A DNA stretch of 64,000 nt from Chrysophaeum taylorii. Its lineage: Eukaryota; Sar; Pelagophyceae; Pelagomonadales; Pelagomonadaceae. A model generated the notes under the pieces. The model saw only the letters and a program-made list of their open reading frames with translations. It had not been told where the DNA came from and made no database searches. Within the stretch, counting starts at the first letter, position 1, and the number at the start of each line of letters is the position of its first letter. A program made the position numbers and the translations under genes. The DNA is taken from assembly GCA_029834535.1 (NCBI GenBank), contig JAQMWT010000005.1, positions 1-64,000 of the forward strand. The letters run 5' to 3'. Shown in pieces: positions 31,213 through 42,130 of the stretch.

Positions 31213-31971
31213 CGATCGGGATTTTTCTAGATTAACCGGCCACCCAACGACGGGCTATCTCCGCCCACTACTGTCCTCAGGAATAGGACGTCGCACATGG
31301 GACACGAATTATTGATTGATCCCCTGCCGCACTTCTGGGAAATGAAACGAAACGAAATCCGGCTTGCTTGCTTCCTTGGTTGCGTGCCGGTACCCGACGC
31401 CTACCGGTGCTCTATTTTTTTCTCTACCAATGTTGGCACATTTATTAAAAATACGTCTCAACAACATCAGGATGGAAGCGCGTGCTTATTTACTATTTAC
31501 GAGAGCACCCGCGGGATGATCCGACGATCACGACGCGGACGGTCGTATTCGTGTTCGTATCGTGGTGCGCTTCAGCCTATCTTACCACCTCCGGTTATGT
31601 TATCCTGGGGCTTCTATCCCCAGGTTGTGCGTTGGGAGTGACGACAGTCGCACAACTATTTTCCCTTCCTCGCGTGGAAGAAGTTTGAGAGATATCATCA
31701 TCGTTTATAGATAGATGGCGAAGGGGGGTGCCAGACGGCTACTCACAACAATGAACGTTAGTAGCGCAGCCACTCAGATGACAACAACGTGAGTGGCACT
31801 TGGCACGCATGCCGCAAATCACTTCCAGTGTTTGCGGCGAGAGAGGAAACGAGCGAAATATGTAAAAGGAGATCGCATAACAATCGGCGACAGGCCACCA
31901 CTCGAGCATGCTTGCGCCGCGAGTCGCGAGAAGAGCGATTGCTGTTTGAGGGTGCATCGTCCTCCGCAACC
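31213..31971. other. 759-nt spacer between convergent genes, no gene seen
   Basis: Lower GC than the flanking genes, with short frames only, none with coding-like codon choice. It probably contains the 3' ends of the GBP and transporter transcripts. Confidence 0.5.
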
Positions 31972-34900
31972 TTAATCGAGAGAAGGTGCTTCTTCTTCGT
32001 CGTCGCGAGGTAATTTAAGCCCTTGAGCCGTTTCGGGAAAATCCATAATGCCGTTCTCGCCAGTCTCATCGAAGTTGTTGTTGTCGTCGTTGTCGTCGTC
32101 GTCCCATTTGTGCAGCTCGATCTCAGGCAGACCCGTTCCCTCCGCAGGCAGCGGTGCAGCCACACCAATCTCGTGATCTTCGAGGTCCTGGAGGCCGTCA
32201 GATTTGATGTCTTCGTTGTCGTCTTCGTCCACGTGCGCTCGGGGATCGGATCCCGTCTCGTCAAAGTCGTCGGGTTCTGGTCCTTTGTAGCCTTGCACCA
32301 TGATCCCTTCTTCTTCGTCATCATCATCGTCGTCTTCATCTTCCAGATCTTCCTCAAGTTTTAGTTTTCGTTGCTTTTCCCGTAATTGTTCGTCCGACTC
32401 CTTTGTGTCCACCTCTTGACCTTCGAGGTCGCGCTCGGCAGACTTACTGGCGACTGGAGCGTTTGCCAGCGGTAACGCGTTTGGGGCGCGTGGGGCACGT
32501 TTGCATTCAGGCTTGATTGCGAGGATCAACGGAAAGAGCATCAGCACGATCGAAAGCGCCGCGCCGGATATGTTTTGAATCGTATAATTGCCGTTGAGCC
32601 AGAAGATGACATTGAGCTGGAGCGGATACGATAGAAAGCCAACAACGCCGGCAGCGAGACAGGTGATACCATTGAGCTTCACAAAGTTCTTCAAGCCGAA
32701 GACGCGGGCTATGTACGCGGAGTGAATGCAATACAGGAGATAACGCGCGCCGGCGTGCGCGACCATCGCGACGACCGCCACCGGCAGATTGGGCACGAGG
32801 AGCACGAGATGAAAGACAAGCGAGAAAACGCACTGGACGACAATAGCGATGGCGATGCTGGCATCCTCGAGGAGGCAGGCGTTGAAAGGAAACCAAAGGC
32901 CGCCAAAACCGTGGAAGAAGCCGGCCATTTTGGTATAGACGCTGTCGGTACGTTCGTGTGGAAGTGTCGAGAAGGTGCGGTCGCCCTTGTACACGAGTTG
33001 GTTAGAAATCGTAGCGAGATAAAGCTGGATAAGCAGCATAGAAAAAGAAAAGTAGAGCGCCTCGGCGATGAACTCGAACGTCGTCAGCTGGTCGCGGAGA
33101 GAGAGCGCGTGCAAGTTGTTCGTAGGCTTGTACGCGCAGAGCTTTGACGCGAGGCTCAAGCACGGCGACGTCGAGGTGGCGTACTGTTCCTGACAACAGC
33201 TCGGCGTTGGTGACGCCTGCTGCATCCGTTTCTTTCTCTTTTGCATCTTTGGCTTGGGGTAGGCTACCCAAGGTTGCGCGCAAAAGGCGTGCGCGCAGAA
33301 GCCGAGACAGACGTTTCCCAAGTTCCACGTGACGAACTTGAAGGTTTTTGCTGAAGTGAATCTTTGGAGGTTAAGCTGGAGGATGGGGAAAATGAGTGCG
33401 CTCCCAACGAGCGCCATGGAGAACGCTCCCGAGACGGCGTTTCTCGCATTAGGAAAGAGGTTTTGAATGTGAAAGTTTGCGACGTGCACGGCGCCGCCGC
33501 CCACCGCGAGAAAGCTCCAGCCCAATAAAAATAAGACTTCTTTCTCGTTCATGCAGGCGAGCGTGAAAAAACCAACGGCAACAACAAGGAGACCGGTGGT
33601 GCTCGTCACCTTGGGGCCGAGCTGATCGAGGCACATGCCCCAGAGAAGTTGCGAGCCAATAGTGAGCACGAAGCCGACCGCGCCGACGAGCGCGAAGGAA
33701 GCTCGCATGTTTGAACATTCAACACCACACACGCAGAGGTGGCCGTACAGTCCTCGCTGGCGCGCGATGATTTGCATAGCCGGCCAGCCAAAGGCGAGGC
33801 CGCCAAAGAAGAACGACCGCAGGAGGCCAGCAACCAACTTGATCATTCGCGGTTCCTCGACTTGCGCCGGAAAGAATAAGACGCGCCGCCGGAGTTTTGA
33901 GAGACCAAAGTACCACATGGCGGCGAAAAATGCAACGAAGGCGGCCGCGACTATCGTCGTTCCGAGAACAACGAGTGATTTCGGCGCCGACCGTTTGGTT
34001 GGTACGAAGTCGGACGAGTATTCCGAGAACCCCGACGCGTTGAGGGCGAACATCGCGAACACGGTTCCGTCAGTCTTATCACCACTCGAATCGATGGGCC
34101 GCGTGCCTGAATCGTTTATGTGGTCACGCAAGTTTTACGCAACACAGCACATTCTCTCACCTCTGCCGTCCAAGCGCTGGGATGATGCGCCGTCGACGTC
34201 GTTCGCGAGGACGAGCGTGGGCGTGCCGTCGGCCAGCGTCTCGCCCATGGTGATGCCATCCCATTCGAGGGTATCATCCGTGTCGACAAAGTTGAAGTCA
34301 ATATCTTTCATGTCGAGGACCAGCCGTTTCGAGACGAGGGTGTCGTCGCTACCACAGTCGTGCGACTCGAGCTTCCGGCAGTCGGTGACGTCCGGGGCCC
34401 CGGCGACGGCGTCGGGCGTCAGCTCAAAGATTCGCGCCCTCGTGCGCTTCCCTTTCACGAAAGAAACCTCGAGCACAAGAAAATGGTCGTCTTCTAACGC
34501 CACCACACCCGTGATACCCGACCACGCGGTCGACCAGGGGCGCGGCGGTCTCTCGTGAAGCGGCTCGACGTAATAGTTGAGCGTCTTGGTAAGGGTCACG
34601 CCGCCGACACCGGCATCGGCGTCGATGACGTCGTACAGCAAGATTCGGGTCTTCGAACCATCGTAGTACGTCGGCGGCCTATCGTCTTGATAAAGGGCGG
34701 CCTCTTCGGCCGCGAGCAGTCGCGCTCCGCTCGGCGAGATCGACGACCCCTGCAACCCCCGGTACGGCCGAGAGCCATCACACTTGCGCCAGTCCCGGTT
34801 GTAGAAGGTTCTCCCGTAGTGAAAATCCGCATGCGGTAGCAGGAGCTCCTCACTCGGGCCTACCCTGGAACCAGGCGCGTCCAAGTCGAAGGCGAGGAAC

Positions 34901-35420
34901 CTGCGACGAGAAAAAATGTTTTGCGGGCGTCGTACGTTACGATCGGCGGGGAGTCGCGCGCGCACCGGTCTTGTGTTAGGTCCGATCGGCGCAGGTTGGT
35001 TTCGTCGTCCTCCCCAGGCTCGTCGATCGTAAGCCCGAAATAGATCGGCTCAACGTCGCGGCTCCCGTCGTACTTCATGTCGTTGATCTCCGAGACCGTC
35101 CAGAGCCTCGGTCGCGCGCTCGACGTCGTCTGCACCGTACAGTCTTCGAATTTGGTGCCGTCCTCCTTGACGTGCGTCCGGTTTAGGACGTCGTACGCCG
35201 AGGCGTCGAAATTCAAGTCAAAGGCGAAAATGTAAGGCCGCTCGTCATCAACGCCGTAGTAATAGGTGCCGTCGTAGCACACGCCGCTGATGCCCTTGAT
35301 TCCGAGGGGGTCGTTGTCGACCAGAATCTCCCCAATCCTTGTCAGTTCGAGGCTCGCGGCCAGCTGCGACAATACCGTGCCCGCTGCCATCGCCGAAAAA
35401 CCCAGTCGTCGCGCGACCAT
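31972..35420 (-). CDS. Secreted phytase-like beta-propeller fused to an MFS transporter
   Basis: Exons 35420-34936, 34900-34161 and 34106-31972 join in phase (3360 nt, 1119 residues) over GT-AG introns of 35 and 54 nt. Residues 1-27 are a signal peptide (MVARRLGFSAMAAGTVL). Residues ~30-440 match the esterase-like activity of phytase fold (PF13449): GISGVCYDGTYYYGVDDER, YRGLQGSSISPSGARLLAAE, GITGVVALEDDHFLVLE and a closing strand DGTVFAMFAL that is encoded in exon 3. Next come one transmembrane helix (~450-475), a basic loop SKLRRR and a 12-helix major facilitator (~490-950) similar to SLC43/LAT3-type carriers (SFFFGGLAFGWP, LDQLGPKV, IQNLFPNARN). The last ~165 residues are an acidic cytosolic tail. 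Topology is consistent: propeller outside, one anchor helix, MFS N-terminus inside. Inferred role: hydrolysis of an external phosphoester or ester coupled to uptake. The intron between propeller and carrier decides the fusion. Confidence 0.82.
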
Positions 35421-35963
35421 CGTAACACCCGATTCCCTAAGAATTCGTTTGTTTCTTCGAGTTCTCAAACAAAAAGTGGTGTCACCACCGCGAGGGAGGT
35501 GGTGTGCGCGATACGCGGAGCGTGAGTCGTGGAGGACTATCCGCGTCCGTCCTTTTCCTTTCTGGCCCAATCGGAACAACGCCGGCGCGGAAGATCGGAT
35601 GCTCACAACAGCACGTTCATCCTGCCCAGGCTCCCATGTGGATTATCTCCTATTGTTTGTACACATTTGTAGAAGAACGTGTGTCAGTACATACTTGGAG
35701 TGATACAAGTCAAGCCCTTCGCGAGCGAAATTCCTTAATAATCATAATCATTGGTTCTAAATGGTCCGAGTGCAAAAGTTTTGGAGCTTACGAATTTCAG
35801 CAAGAATTTCACTGAGTCAAAGTGCAACGAAATATCCCATTAATGTGGGACACCCCGAAGATAGAGATCCGTTGAGATGCTTGATGATGATGATGATGGT
35901 AGCAGCAACAACAACCTCCTCCTCCTCAAACGCGCGCGTTGCGAAGAGGAATGCCCGGCACGA
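35421..35963. other. Divergent spacer between the transporter and TrmH genes
   Basis: It carries both promoters. It contains a gatgatgat run at 35881-35898 that opens a longer in-frame start for the methyltransferase (ATG at 35877, giving an Asp-rich extension). I prefer the ATG at 35964. No other gene is seen. Confidence 0.5.
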
Positions 35964-36887
35964 ATGATTCGTGCCGAAGCGGTGCTGCGGGCTCGCACCG
36001 GGCGAATCATGGTCTGTCTCGACAGGCGCGTCTGTCTGTTCTGTCTTTTCTCGTGCCTCGGTATTAAAAGAAACTGAAAAAAGGGTATGTGACAAGCACA
36101 ACATCGCCGCGGCGTTGCGGACGGCCGAGGCGATGGGAGTCCAGCACGTGTGGTCCGTCGCGGGCACGCTCGGCGAGAAACTGCGCGGTCGGCGGCCTCG
36201 AGACGTGCGTAGTCTGGTCGCGTCGTTCGCGCCGACGGGCTCGCAGATCGCGGCCATCGGCAAAGGCGCCGACGCGTGGCTGAGTCTTCGGTCCTTTGAG
36301 ACTCCGGGCGAGTGCGTCGCAGCGCTTCGCGCCGAAAATTGGACGATTTGGGTCGCGGCCGACGACGAGGACGCGCTCTCGCTCGCGAGCTCGCGCCGTG
36401 AGTCGCGTCGTCGATGGGATGCCGCAACATCCGCAACACAGGGCCCAACGACGTGGGAGGCGACAGGAAGCTCGCGATCGTCATTGGGCGCGAATCCGAC
36501 GGCATCTGCGCCGAGTTCGCGGAGGCCGCCGAGCGCCGAGTCTGCCTGCCGCTCGGCGGGTTCACCACCTCCCTCAACCTCTCCGTGGCGACGGCGCTCA
36601 TTGTCCAGCGGCTCTTCGATTGGTTTCCTCACTTCCGCGGCGACCTCTCGCCGGACGAGAAAGCTGCGCTCCGCCTCTCTTGGCGCGATCACCTCGCGAA
36701 GAACACCACGGCCCGGGAACGACTCGCCCCTTGGATCGAGCACCCCGAGCTCGTCCCCACACATGCGACGGCGCACTACGGAGACGCGCGGGTTTCGTCG
36801 GGGTCCTGGGCGCCGCGAAGAGTGCGCGAGCGCGAGGCCGCCGTTCTCGAGAGCGCGACCCCCCCCGCACAACAGCAGACGGGTTAG
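35964..36887 (+). CDS. SpoU/TrmH-family RNA 2'-O-ribose methyltransferase
   Basis: The model 35964-36025, 36084-36397 and 36442-36887 gives 273 residues in phase. It aligns with bacterial TrmH (tRNA Gm18 methyltransferase): IRAEAVLRAR, VCDKHNIAAALRTAEAMGV (the N..N.....R motif 1), then LAIVIGRESDGI (motif 2, FG.E..G) and VCLPLGGFTTSLNLSVATAL (motif 3, SLNVS.A). These form the SAM-binding trefoil knot. The C-terminal extension RGDLSPDEKAALRLSW also resembles TrmH. Intron 2 (36398-36441) is canonical. Intron 1 is uncertain: joining after GACAG at 36025 aligns without insertion but needs a GC-AG intron, while a GT donor further on inserts about four residues. The likely substrate is tRNA, in cytosol or organelle; no clear targeting peptide is visible. 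Confidence 0.85.
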
Positions 36888-36945
36888 GAGAAGAAGAAGA
36901 AGATCGGTTTTTTATACTTCTTACCCTCGTCAAGGAGGCGAGAAT

Positions 36946-37750
36946 ATGGCCATTGCATACCCGGACCCGCCTGCGTGGTGGGACGCCGTGACGAGCGCGA
37001 CACCGCCGCCTCCGATCCCGCCGAACTCGCAAAACTGGCGGTCCTTCGGTTCCGAGGACTTGGACGAGGTGCCATTGCTGCGAGCGACCGGACGTATCTT
37101 CCACTAACTACTACTGCGCGCAGGAGTTCTGGACCGAGGACGCGAGCGAGTCGATGGCGACCAAGTGGGCGGCGCTCAAAGCGATGAATCGCGAGCTCGT
37201 ACTGACGTTCGCGGCAATCTTGCAGGAGGCGGCCGCAGCGGAGCGGAATATGGACGTCGAGCCTCTCATGCGCGAGGTCGAAGCACAGTTCTCGGCCATC
37301 CACAAAAAGCTAGGCCGGCTCCGCATCTACGAGGGCCGCAGGCACCTCATGCGCAAGTATCGACACCAGTGAGAGGTGCCTCTCGTCTCGTCGTCACGGG
37401 CGTCGCGCAGGATCGCCGAAAGGCGCGAGGCGGCCGCGCGACTGCGTCGGCAGACCGAGAACGCCCTCAAGGAGATCGACGACATGCTGCGCGCCGCGCC
37501 CCCCGACCTCGACCCGCCACCGTTCGCGGACGACGAGGAGGAGGATGAGGAGGAGAGTAGCGACGAGGACGACCCGGAAGAGGAGCTGCTCTGGCTCGAC
37601 GGCACCAACAGGCCCGAGGATCTGAACTGGATCTTCAAACGGCTCGGAAAGGAGTTCCGCGGCTGGAAGATCCGGACGCGCCCCATGACCGAGGAAGATG
37701 ACTTGCCGTCGTCACCCCCTCCATCGCCATCCCCCGCCGAAAGAGAATAA
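36946..37750 (+). CDS. Mediator complex subunit 7
   Basis: Exons 36946-37068, 37124-37368 and 37411-37750 join in phase (235 residues; human MED7 is 233). The N-terminus YPDPPAWWDAVT..PPPPIPP..WRSFG is the Pro-rich MED7 start. The second exon, ALKAMNRELVLTFAAILQ, aligns with the [20 protein letters not shown] helix, followed by IHKKLGRLRIYEGRRHL (MED7 VHHLINEYRPHQARETL). The third exon gives IAERREAAARLRRQTENALK, then an acidic region. MED7 joins MED21 in the hinge of the Mediator middle module, which bridges activators and RNA polymerase II in the nucleus. The first donor (GAG|GTGCC) is chosen because it is the only one in phase. It starts 58 nt after the TrmH stop on the same strand. Confidence 0.85.
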
Positions 37751-37799
37751 TTATTATTCCGCGAGGGTGTGTATGGGTTATTATTAGGATCGAGGTCTG

Positions 37800-37818
37800 A
37801 AGTTAGTTAGTTAGTTAG
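37800..37818. repeat. Short ttag microsatellite
   Basis: Run of agttagttagttagttag in the spacer before the histone deacetylase gene. Confidence 0.7.
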
Positions 37819-37875
37819 AAAAGCAATAATAATAAAAGGGGCATCGGTCAACAACACAAGCAAAAAGCAAGCAAG

Positions 37876-39258
37876 ATGATGGGCTCCTCGAACCGGCGGG
37901 TGTCGTACTTTTACGACATGGAGGTGGGTCACTTTTACTACGGGCCGGGCCATCCGATGAAGCCGCACCGGCTCAAGCTGACGCACCATCTGCTGTTGTC
38001 GCTCGGGCTGTACCGCAAGCTCGACGTCTACCGGCCGCACCTCGCGTCGGCGTCCGAGATGACGCAGTTCCACAGCGAGGACTACGTGGATTTTCTCCAG
38101 CGCGTGACCCCCGACAACGTGCGTCCCTTCGCGCAGCAGATGACGCGGTTCAACGTCGGGGAGTGCACCGACTGTCCTATCTACGACGGGATGTTCGAGT
38201 TCTGCCAGATGTACAGCGGCGCGAGCGTCGACGGCGCCGTCAAGCTCAACCAGGGCGCGTGCGACATCGCGATAAACTGGTCCGGCGGCCTTCATCACGC
38301 GAAAAAGTCGGAAGCTTCGGGATTTTGCTACATTAACGACATAGTCCTCGCCATCCTCGAACTCCTCAAGTACCACCCGCGGGTTCTCTACATCGACATC
38401 GACATCCACCACGGCGACGGCGTCGAGGAGGCCTTTTATCTGACCGACCGCGTCATGACGGTCTCCTTCCACAAGTATGGCGACTTTTTCCCAGGCACGG
38501 GAAACATCGCCGACGTCGGCGCCAAGGGCGGCAAGTATTACTCGGTCAATTTTCCGCTCAAGGAGGGGATGGACGACGCGTCCTACGACCAGATATTCAA
38601 GCCCGTCATCCAGCGCGTCATGGAGGTCTACCGACCGGGCGCGATCGTCTTGCAGTGCGGTGCCGATTCCCTCACGGGGGATCGCCTCGGCTGCTTTAAC
38701 CTCACGCTCCGCGGACACGGCGAGTGCGTCAACTTTGTCAAATCTTTTGGCGTTCCGCTCCTCGTCTTGGGCGGGGGCGGCTACACCATCCGGAACGTCG
38801 CGCGGTGTTGGGCCTACGAAACGTCGGTCTTGCTCGAGACCCCCGTCCCCGACGAAATCCCCTACAACGACTACTTTGAATACTACTCGCCGGACTTCAA
38901 GCTCCACCTCACCCCGACGCCTACGCTCGACAACGCGAACACGTCCGACTCCCTCAACGTCCTCCGCGACCAGATCCTCCAGCAGCTCCAGAACATCGAG
39001 GGCGCGCCCTCCATCCAGATGCAGGCGATCCCGCCCGACTGGGACCGAGTCAAGGCAGCCATCGAGAAGCAGCTCGAAGAGGAGGAGCAGAACCCGGATT
39101 ACCGCCCCGAGACGAATCCCGACCCCAAGACCGGAGCCACAGACAAACGACAACACCCTGCCGAGTTCTTCGACGGACCGGAAACATCCCCTTCCGGAGG
39201 ACCCCCCCCATCACCGGGCGCACACCCCCGCGCCCCGCGACCCGCTCTCCCGCGATAA
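37876..39258 (+). CDS. Class I histone deacetylase (RPD3/HDAC1-3 type)
   Basis: Single exon, 460 residues, beginning [14 protein letters not shown]. The catalytic domain spans ~9-375 with all class I landmarks: [12 protein letters not shown], the active-site pair in [10 protein letters not shown], zinc ligands in [44 protein letters not shown] and the transition-state Tyr in [14 protein letters not shown]. The inositol-phosphate contact region (G-A-K-G-G-K before YYSVNFPL) also looks class I. The tail is short, acidic then Pro-rich, as in HDAC1/2. It removes acetyl groups from histone lysines in nuclear corepressor complexes. The family cannot be split into RPD3 or HDAC3 orthologues by eye. 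It is intronless, whereas neighbours of similar size have introns. Confidence 0.97.
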   Translation: MMGSSNRRVSYFYDMEVGHFYYGPGHPMKPHRLKLTHHLLLSLGLYRKLDVYRPHLASASEMTQFHSEDYVDFLQRVTPDNVRPFAQQMTRFNVGECTDCPIYDGMFEFCQMYSGASVDGAVKLNQGACDIAINWSGGLHHAKKSEASGFCYINDIVLAILELLKYHPRVLYIDIDIHHGDGVEEAFYLTDRVMTVSFHKYGDFFPGTGNIADVGAKGGKYYSVNFPLKEGMDDASYDQIFKPVIQRVMEVYRPGAIVLQCGADSLTGDRLGCFNLTLRGHGECVNFVKSFGVPLLVLGGGGYTIRNVARCWAYETSVLLETPVPDEIPYNDYFEYYSPDFKLHLTPTPTLDNANTSDSLNVLRDQILQQLQNIEGAPSIQMQAIPPDWDRVKAAIEKQLEEEEQNPDYRPETNPDPKTGATDKRQHPAEFFDGPETSPSGGPPPSPGAHPRAPRPALPR

Positions 39259-39616
39259 ATAATTTCCTCTTCGTTCGCTCCATTTCGACCTCGTGTGACC
39301 GACCAATCGACCACCACCGCGCCTTTTCTCCTTCTTTCGTCGTTTTTCTCGTCGCCCCGCGCACCCACCCACGCGCGGGACATCAAATAATATACGACCT
39401 GCCGCCTCACGGTCATTGACCCCGCCGCGGATTCTTATGTCGTCATTGTTCATCCTTCACCCTCCCCCCGACTCGCGCGCTTGGGGGTAATCATCATCAT
39501 CATCATCATCAGAGGTAGAGCCCACGTTTTTGCTAGATTTCTTTCCCTCCCCTGGGTGGTCGAATATCTCTCTCGCTTCTCGTCGTCGCGCGCTTCTCTT
39601 AAGACAGACACACCTC
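39259..39616. other. 358-nt spacer between convergent genes
   Basis: Pyrimidine-rich 3' region of the deacetylase, then an (atc)n run at 39490-39511. No frame is supported. Confidence 0.5.
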
Positions 39617-39868
39617 CTAGCCGCACTTGAACAAACATATTGCGGTTTTTCCTTGGTAGAAGAAGATGAAGTGTTTGCTTTCGTGGGTCACAAAGGCGCG
39701 AAAGTCGCTGCCGACGATACAGTGCCATGTCGGGCCGTATTTCTGATCGAAATGTGCTTTAATGTGCTTCGAGATTTCGGCCTCGGTCACGAACTGCTCG
39801 ATTGCGTACGCCGCGAGGTTGTACACCTCCTGCTTCATTTCGCCGTGCTCGTCCATGTCCGTCTCCAT
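39617..39868 (-). CDS. LC8-type dynein light chain
   Basis: 83 residues, intronless. After a short acidic start (METDMDEHGEM) it follows LC8/DYNLL closely: EVYNLAAYAIEQF, HIKAHFDQKYGPTWHCIVG, SDFRAFVTHESKHFIFFY and GKTAICLFKCG. The KYGPTWHCIVG segment and the TH..HFI.FY strand form the dimer interface and the peptide-binding groove. LC8 is a dimeric hub in cytoplasmic and axonemal dynein, in radial spokes and in many other complexes. Compared with animal DYNLL1 the N-terminus is shortened by a few residues and several conserved positions differ (SDFRA for RNFGS), so this may be a cilium-specific paralogue. The start lies 154 nt from the NICN1 stop on the same strand. Confidence 0.93.
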   Translation of the reverse strand: METDMDEHGEMKQEVYNLAAYAIEQFVTEAEISKHIKAHFDQKYGPTWHCIVGSDFRAFVTHESKHFIFFYQGKTAICLFKCG

Positions 39869-40022
39869 GGCCTATGCTCTACCTCGCAGCAGCCATCGGA
39901 CCCTTTCTTTTTTTTATTAACGCGCACAGCGCTAAAACGAAACACCACCGAGGGTTTAGGAGAGTAAACTCAAAAAAGGTCAGCGAGCGGCAATGCAGCT
40001 TCAGAGAAGAAGAGGGTTAGTA

Positions 40023-40727
40023 CTATAAGCGTGTTGTTTCGGACACATTGGAGGGGTTTTGCTTCCCACCAGGAGGTGGCGATTTCGACGCGCGGCGACT
40101 CCCACTCGGCGAGCCGGGCGAGCCGGGTTCGCGCTTGCGTGTGGGCGGCGAGGCCAGGAGCGCCGGCGGGGGGCGGGTCGGCAGGGCCTCCGGGTCGCCG
40201 ACGCCTGGCACGGACATGTAGCACCGCACGTGCCGCAGCTCGATCGCCGACCACATCATCGAGGGCTGCCGCAGACTGATGCGTAGCGAGCCAAGGGGCG
40301 CGGCGTCGCCGGCGCCCGGGGCGCGCGCAAAGAGCCGTGCGTCGAATTTCGGGCGAAAATGCGAGCTGAGAGACAAGTTTCAAGAGGATCGACGACGAGC
40401 CAACGCACGTGTACAAGGTGTGCCAGGCTTGCGCGTCGTCCTCGAAGTGCGGGTGCGCCATGAGGCGTTCGTCTCCGAGCACTTGGACCCACGACGCGCC
40501 GTCGCCATCCGTTTGTCGCTGGTAGATCTCGATTGACCTGCACGAGTATCAGCGGAGCGGCCAAGCGCCGCTCACGCGACGTAGTGGTTGCGAAAGACGA
40601 TGAAATCCAGGCGCGCGTGGTCGACGCCTCTTGTGCACCGCACGTCTTGGTACATCGGCGACGGTCTCTCCGGCTGCGCCTGGACGGGCGCCGAGCACTC
40701 GCACGAGAGCTCTCGAGTTTCTCCCAT
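40023..40727 (-). CDS. Nicolin-1-like protein, three exons
   Basis: Exons 40727-40576, 40537-40409 and 40365-40023 join in phase (624 nt, 207 residues; human NICN1 is 213) over introns of 38 and 43 nt. The match to nicolin-1 runs through the protein: LDFIVFRNHYVASIEIYQRQ (human EITFKNYYTAFLSIRVRQ), WVQVLGDERLMAHPHFEDDA (human WVTCLRDYCLMPDPHSEEGA) and GSLRISLRQPSMMWSAIELR (human SELRLILRQPSPLWLSFTVE). NICN1 copurifies with the tubulin polyglutamylase complex, so a role on ciliary microtubules is likely. It sits next to LC8 and 7 kb from TTLL9. The C-terminus past RCYMSVPG is low-complexity, Pro/Ser/Arg-rich and not conserved. Confidence 0.85.
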
Positions 40728-41111
40728 TGCCTATTTCAAAGGCTGCGTGGCCCGCCAAGACGCACCACCTCTTCGCCTCGCAACGCGCATTTCCTTCGGA
40801 CCGAGGGTTAAGAAGTACAAGTGCAGGCCAGTAAGTTCACCTAGTCCCAATCTCTAACCCCAGTAAGTTCACCTGGTCCCAGTAAGTTTCGTATAAGTTC
40901 ACCTGGTCAGTAAGTTCACCTAGCTCACACCAACTCCTTTGAGCTCGTCGCTCTCGCCTCCGCCAATCTAAGCTGCTTTGATCCGCACGCGCCGCCAACC
41001 TTTGAGTTTACTCTAAAAACCCTTTACTCTAAAAACCCCAGTATGTTCACCTAGTCCCATTTTCACCTGGTCACTCAGCTCACCTAGTCCCAATCTCAAA
41101 CCCCAGTAAGT

Positions 41112-41745
41112 TCACGTGGCCCCAGTAAGTTCACCTACAGTGCGCGTGTAGACGCCGTGAGGGGGCTTATCGGTATTGCGCAGCACGTGTGGGGTAGGGT
41201 GGAGTCGTCGACCCAGATGAGTATATCCTCGGGGATGCCGATTGACAGAGAGCCGCGTAGAGCTGGACGTGGCAGAAGACGGGCTTGGGAAAGAGGACGC
41301 CGACCTCGCGGGGCGTCTGGCCCTGGCTCTTGTTGATCGTTTGGCGTAGGCGGGCCTTAAGCGATACAGGTTGGAGGAGCCTCGGTGACAACGACACGAT
41401 CGATCATGTATCTGGTACCGTTGCAGTGGCCGTGCGACGGGTCGAGGTTGCGAAGACTTTAAGCTCGCGATCAAAGTCAGCATGCCGTTGGTTGTCAGGG
41501 AGTTCAAAACTCGACTCTTGAGAGCGAGGCGTCGGCTTCCGACCCAACCTAGTCGGCCGAAAAGAACTCCGACGCCTCGTCTCCGGGAAAAAGGCCGAGG
41601 TCATGCGCACGTTGTCAGCATCGACAGCATCGTTTCGACGGGGCGTGAGAATGGCGCGCTGAAAGAGCCGCCGCGGGTCGTGGAAATAGTCTGCGAGGTC
41701 GCCGTAGACGGCTTGGAGGCTCACTGTCTGGCTCTCGCGCCTACC
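41112..41745 (-). pseudogene. Decayed PIF1-type helicase C-terminus, dispersed copy
   Basis: Same remnant and same frame breaks as the four tandem copies (ILTPRRNDAVDADNVRM; NLDPSHG region; TINKSQGQTPREVG; CHVQLYAALCQS). It differs by several substitutions, including loss of the LYVALCR consensus. It is non-functional. Confidence 0.65.
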
Positions 41746-41794
41746 TGATCCTTACTCTCGCGCCTACCTGATCCTTACCCTAAATCGAGGGACC

Positions 41795-41852
41795 CACATC
41801 CTTCATGCTCCCCACACACACCCCCCCCTCTTAGGAGTCGACATTTAAAGAC
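41795..41852. repeat. ~57-bp insertion within the dispersed repeat
   Basis: Between gggac and acagac of the usual unit lies cacatccttcatgc...cccacacac...ctcttaggagtcgacatttaaag. The same ends occur in the same order at 57967-58050. It may be a tiny non-autonomous element or filler DNA. Confidence 0.55.
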
Positions 41853-41997
41853 AGACAAACAAACAAACAAACAGACAAACAGACAAACATCTGTCGATTA
41901 GTAGTTAGGATATCCGTTCTTGAAAGGAAAGAAGATCCGGGGGGTAGATCTCAGGACTGGCGAAGCAAAACGCGGACCTACCCACACGATTACCAAT

Positions 41998-42000
<3 letters not shown>

Positions 42001-42028
<28 letters not shown>

Positions 42029-42035
42029 AAGAAGA
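42001..42035. repeat. (aag)n microsatellite
   Basis: Uninterrupted gaa/aag run of ~35 nt, 3' of the minus-strand small basic protein gene. Confidence 0.85.
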
Positions 42036-42130
42036 CTAAGGTGATGCTGGTCGATCGCCGCCGGAGCCCCGCCCGCCGGAAGAGAGAGAAAGGCGCCCTG
42101 GGTGATGGAAGCAGTCGGTGCAGGATAGCA

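Larger units (their letters stand above)
40817..41911. repeat. Dispersed full copy of the 1 kb repeat
   Basis: Same limits as the tandem units (acaagtgcaggcc to tagttaggat) and the same internal order. It is longer (~1095 bp) because a ~57-bp segment (41795-41852) has been inserted into the cagacaaac region. That segment resembles sequence at 57967-58050. Confidence 0.9.

Noticed and set aside
31297-31641. 114-codon frame in the spacer after GBP
   Set aside because: Codon choice is unlike the neighbouring genes, there is no motif, and it lies in an A/T-richer 3' region.
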